A DNA stretch of 42,444 nt, taken from the NCBI GenBank assembly GCA_050252075.1, contig JBFWLP010000017.1:1-42444 (forward strand), in the 5' to 3' direction. The DNA comes from JAAYGT01 sp050252075. GTDB taxonomy: Bacteria > Pseudomonadota > Gammaproteobacteria > Burkholderiales > Burkholderiaceae_B. Below are positions 40,006 through 42,444 of this stretch, piece by piece. The first letter of the stretch is position 1, and every line of letters starts with the position of its first letter. The notes under the pieces are model-generated. The model was given only the letters and a program-made list of their open reading frames with translations. It did not search any database and was not told the DNA's origin. The translations under genes and the position numbers were made by a program.

Positions 40006-42444
40006 ATGGCATTCCCAACTCATCCATGGCTGCACAGGATTCCGGCTTTTGCAGCGTTGTTCATTTTTCTGATGCTCTTTAGCGGGCCGGTCAGTGCGCA
40101 AGAACGGACTGTTCGGGTCGGTGTCTACGAAAATCCGCCCAAACTCATCCACGACATCGCCGGCGACCAGCCTGGCGGCATTCTCGGCGAACTGTTCACG
40201 GCCATCGCCGATGCCGAACAATGGGACGTCCAGGCGGTTCCCTGTCTGTGGCAGGAATGCCTGGAGAAACTTGAAAACGGCGAACTCGACGTGCTGCCCG
40301 ATGTGGCCTACACCACCGGGCGCGACCAGCAACTCGACTTTCACGCCGTGCCGTCACTGCACAGCTGGTCCCAGCTTTACGCGCGCACCGCCGGCCTCGC
40401 CTCAATCGCCGATCTGCATGGCCTCACCATCGCCGTGCTGCGCAACTCGGTTCAGTACGACTATCTTGAGAACCTGCTTGCCGGATTCGGTGTAGACGCC
40501 CGCCTTCTGGAAGTGGACGAGCTGGAAAACGCCTTCACCATGGTGGCTCGCGGCACAGTCGACGCCGTGGCCGCCAACCACTTTTTCGGTGAGGCCCATG
40601 CCAAGCGGCACCGGCTGATGCCCACCCCCATCGTGTTCCAGCCTGTATCGCTTTTTTACGCGACCGCCGAGGGCGCCAACGCCGATCTGCTGGAATCGAT
40701 CGACCGCCACCTGGCCGCATGGCAGAACGACCCCGACTCCCCCTATTTTGCAACCCTGAAAAAATGGCAAAACGTCACCCTGGGCCACCACACACCCGCC
40801 TGGTTGTGGTGGCTGCTGACCGGTCTGGGCGCTTTGCTGGCGCTGGCTGTCTTGCTGGCCGCGCTTCTGCGCTTTCAGGTACGACGCCAAACCCGCCATA
40901 TCCGCGCCGGCGAGCACCGCCTCAATACCATTCTCGACAGTGTCGAAGCGCAGATCTACATTAAAGATCGTCACCTGAACTATCTTTATGTCAACCGCAA
41001 GGTGGCGGAATTCATCGGCGCGGGTGCCTCGGAAATCATCGGCAAGAGCACCAGCCAGGTCTTCGGCAAACAGCCCAACGACGACCTGATCCAGAACGAT
41101 TTGCGCGTTCTGAAGTGGGGCGAGCGCATTGCGGCGGAAGAAAACGTTGTTTCGCCGCTCACCGGCAAAGTCCACGTACTGTTTTCGGTAAAAATTCCCT
41201 TGCGCAACGACGAAGGCGACATCGAAGCGCTGTGCGGCATATCCACCGACATCACGGAACACAAGGCGGCGCAGGCCACCGCCCATAAACTGGCCTACTA
41301 CGACCCGCTCACCGACTTGCCCAACCGGCGCTACGTTCTGGATCGCATCCGTGAAACAGGCAGTGCCGTAAAAAAGGGCCAGACGCTGGGCGCCGTTTTG
41401 CTGATCGGCATGGACAAGTTCAAACGCATCAACGAAGCGCGTGGGCATGCCACCGGCGACATCATCCTGCGCAGCGTTGCCGATCGCCTGAAGCAGGCCG
41501 TTCGCCCCTACGATACAGTCGCCCGCGTCAGCGGCGACGAATTCGCCGTCGTGCTGGAAAACCTGAAAGGGTCCCCGCCCATTGCCGCGTCGGATGTCCG
41601 CAAGATCGCCGGAAAACTGCGCCTATCCCTTGAAAATCCTTTCGTTGTCGACCGGCAACCCTACGTGCTTACGGGCAGCGTGGGCGTTACCCTGGTTTTA
41701 CCCGACGACAAAACCGCCGACGAAATTCTGCGCGAAGCCGACACGGCCATGCATCGCGCCAAAGAGGCGGGAGCAAACCGCATTGCCTTCTTTGAAGCCG
41801 CCATGCAGCGCGACACCGAAGAACGGCTCATGCTCGAACACCAGCTCAGCCATGCCATCGGCGCCCCGGAACTTGAACTGCACCTGCAGCCCCAGTACGA
41901 CCAGCAGCACGCCACCGTGGGTGCCGAACTGCTGTTACGCTGGAATCATCCGGTACACGGCCTGATACCTCCCACCAAGTACATACCGCTGGCCGAGGAA
42001 AGCAACCGGATCGTTCGCATCGGCGACTGGACCCTGCAACAAACCTGTCTTACCCTTACGCGGCTTCGCGATGCGGGCATTCACCACCCGTTGTCAGTGA
42101 ATTTAAGCCCGCACCACTTCCAGCAACCCGATTTCGTGAACCGGGTGAAAGAAATTCTGTCGGAAACCGGCGCACCCGCCGATCGTCTGGTCTTCGAGGT
42201 AACGGAAGGCGTTCTGATTCAGGACCTTCAAGGCACTGCCGAACGCATGCACGAACTGACCGCGATGGGGGTGCGCTTTTCCGTCGATGATTTCGGCACC
42301 GGCTATTCGAACCTCACCTACCTCAAACGCCTGCCGCTGTTCGAGCTGAAAATCGACAAAACCTTTGTGCACGATGCGCTGGACGACCCCGACGACGCGG
42401 CCATCATCACGCTGATTCTGGCCATGGCACGCCAGCTCAACCTG
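40006..42444 (+). CDS. Membrane c-di-GMP sensor: periplasmic SBP domain, TM helix, PAS, degenerate GGDEF, EAL (3' end cut)
   Basis: At least 813 residues; the C-terminus lies beyond the window. The ATG at 40006 opens a signal peptide (hydrophobic core about 13-26, cleavage near VSA-QE). Residues 33-257 form a family-3 solute-binding domain (TVRVGVYENPPKLI; LENGELDVLPDVAYTTGRDQ). A transmembrane helix spans about 266-288. A PAS domain (about 303-420) follows. The GGDEF domain (about 430-597) is degenerate: SGDEF at 509-513, and Gly468 where the first metal-binding Asp is expected (LLIGMDKFK). The EAL domain (from about 610) keeps ELL with Glu641, Asn699, Glu731, Asp761-Asp762 and Lys782. Inference: a ligand-sensing phosphodiesterase. 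The ribosome site is weak. It diverges from the TAXI receptor gene. Confidence 0.9.
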   Translation, partial: MAFPTHPWLHRIPAFAALFIFLMLFSGPVSAQERTVRVGVYENPPKLIHDIAGDQPGGILGELFTAIADAEQWDVQAVPCLWQECLEKLENGELDVLPDVAYTTGRDQQLDFHAVPSLHSWSQLYARTAGLASIADLHGLTIAVLRNSVQYDYLENLLAGFGVDARLLEVDELENAFTMVARGTVDAVAANHFFGEAHAKRHRLMPTPIVFQPVSLFYATAEGANADLLESIDRHLAAWQNDPDSPYFATLKKWQNVTLGHHTPAWLWWLLTGLGALLALAVLLAALLRFQVRRQTRHIRAGEHRLNTILDSVEAQIYIKDRHLNYLYVNRKVAEFIGAGASEIIGKSTSQVFGKQPNDDLIQNDLRVLKWGERIAAEENVVSPLTGKVHVLFSVKIPLRNDEGDIEALCGISTDITEHKAAQATAHKLAYYDPLTDLPNRRYVLDRIRETGSAVKKGQTLGAVLLIGMDKFKRINEARGHATGDIILRSVADRLKQAVRPYDTVARVSGDEFAVVLENLKGSPPIAASDVRKIAGKLRLSLENPFVVDRQPYVLTGSVGVTLVLPDDKTADEILREADTAMHRAKEAGANRIAFFEAAMQRDTEERLMLEHQLSHAIGAPELELHLQPQYDQQHATVGAELLLRWNHPVHGLIPPTKYIPLAEESNRIVRIGDWTLQQTCLTLTRLRDAGIHHPLSVNLSPHHFQQPDFVNRVKEILSETGAPADRLVFEVTEGVLIQDLQGTAERMHELTAMGVRFSVDDFGTGYSNLTYLKRLPLFELKIDKTFVHDALDDPDDAAIITLILAMARQLNL

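Noticed and set aside
1..42444. Search by eye for tRNA, rRNA, CRISPR repeats, integrase, transposase and phage genes
   Set aside because: No such elements were recognised on either strand; small RNAs cannot be excluded without expression data.

Overview
The window looks like the chromosome of a betaproteobacterium of the order Burkholderiales, most likely family Alcaligenaceae (Bordetella, Achromobacter and Pusillimonas relatives). This is inferred from the G+C-rich sequence (about 60% by eye), a Bug-family solute receptor, an NtrYX/PlrSR-type two-component pair next to rsmB, and the many periplasmic-binding-protein transporters linked to CoA-dependent catabolism. I see no rRNA, tRNA, CRISPR array, prophage or intact insertion sequence. 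Gene density is high and no gap between genes exceeds about 210 bases.

Layout. (1) 1-6332, minus strand: an operon for uptake and CoA-dependent catabolism of an unknown carboxylate. In transcription order it encodes a class III CoA-transferase, an AcuI/YhdH-type reductase, a TRAP binding protein (DctP), an acyl-CoA dehydrogenase, DctQ and DctM (cut by the window edge). A divergent LysR regulator (6539-7471) is its probable controller. (2) 7477-12557, minus strand: rsmB, a DUF4390-like exported protein, a large NtrY/PlrS-like sensor kinase and a short NtrX/PlrR-like response regulator without an AAA+ domain. (3) 12681-17037, plus strand: rimO, then a FadR/FCD-type regulator, an enolase-superfamily dehydratase or racemase and a Bug-type receptor. 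This block lies between rsmB and fmt, which are commonly neighbours. (4) 17060-18529, minus strand: def and fmt, with divergent dprA, then HMG-CoA lyase and a small membrane protein on the plus strand.

(5) 21251-32915, minus strand: a run of ten genes: a long-chain-type acyl-CoA synthetase, LivG, LivH, LivM, a LivK-like receptor, LivF, a PaaK-like ligase with an altered P-loop, a Ptb-type phosphotransacylase, acetate kinase and an AapJ-like receptor without permease genes. A divergent Crp/Fnr-type regulator (33077-33751) is separated from it by a perfect 16-bp palindrome next to a good promoter. (6) 33752-35173: a REP-like inverted repeat and glutamate dehydrogenase. (7) 35201-39819, minus strand: a TAXI-type TRAP transporter (receptor plus fused permease with a C-terminal DUF3394/PDZ-like region), overlapped at its 3' end by an RluA-family pseudouridine synthase. 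(8) 40006 to the right edge: a sensor with a periplasmic binding domain, a membrane helix, PAS, a degenerate GGDEF and a probably intact EAL domain, divergent from the TAXI receptor.

The common theme is solute sensing and uptake: six periplasmic-binding-protein-type domains of different families occur in 42 kb, most beside CoA-activating enzymes and a local regulator. The strongest candidates for new biology are the LysR-linked TRAP/CoA operon with an unusual dehydrogenase active site, the ABC/two-ligase/Pta-AckA operon with its Crp/Fnr palindrome, and the TAXI-linked c-di-GMP sensor.
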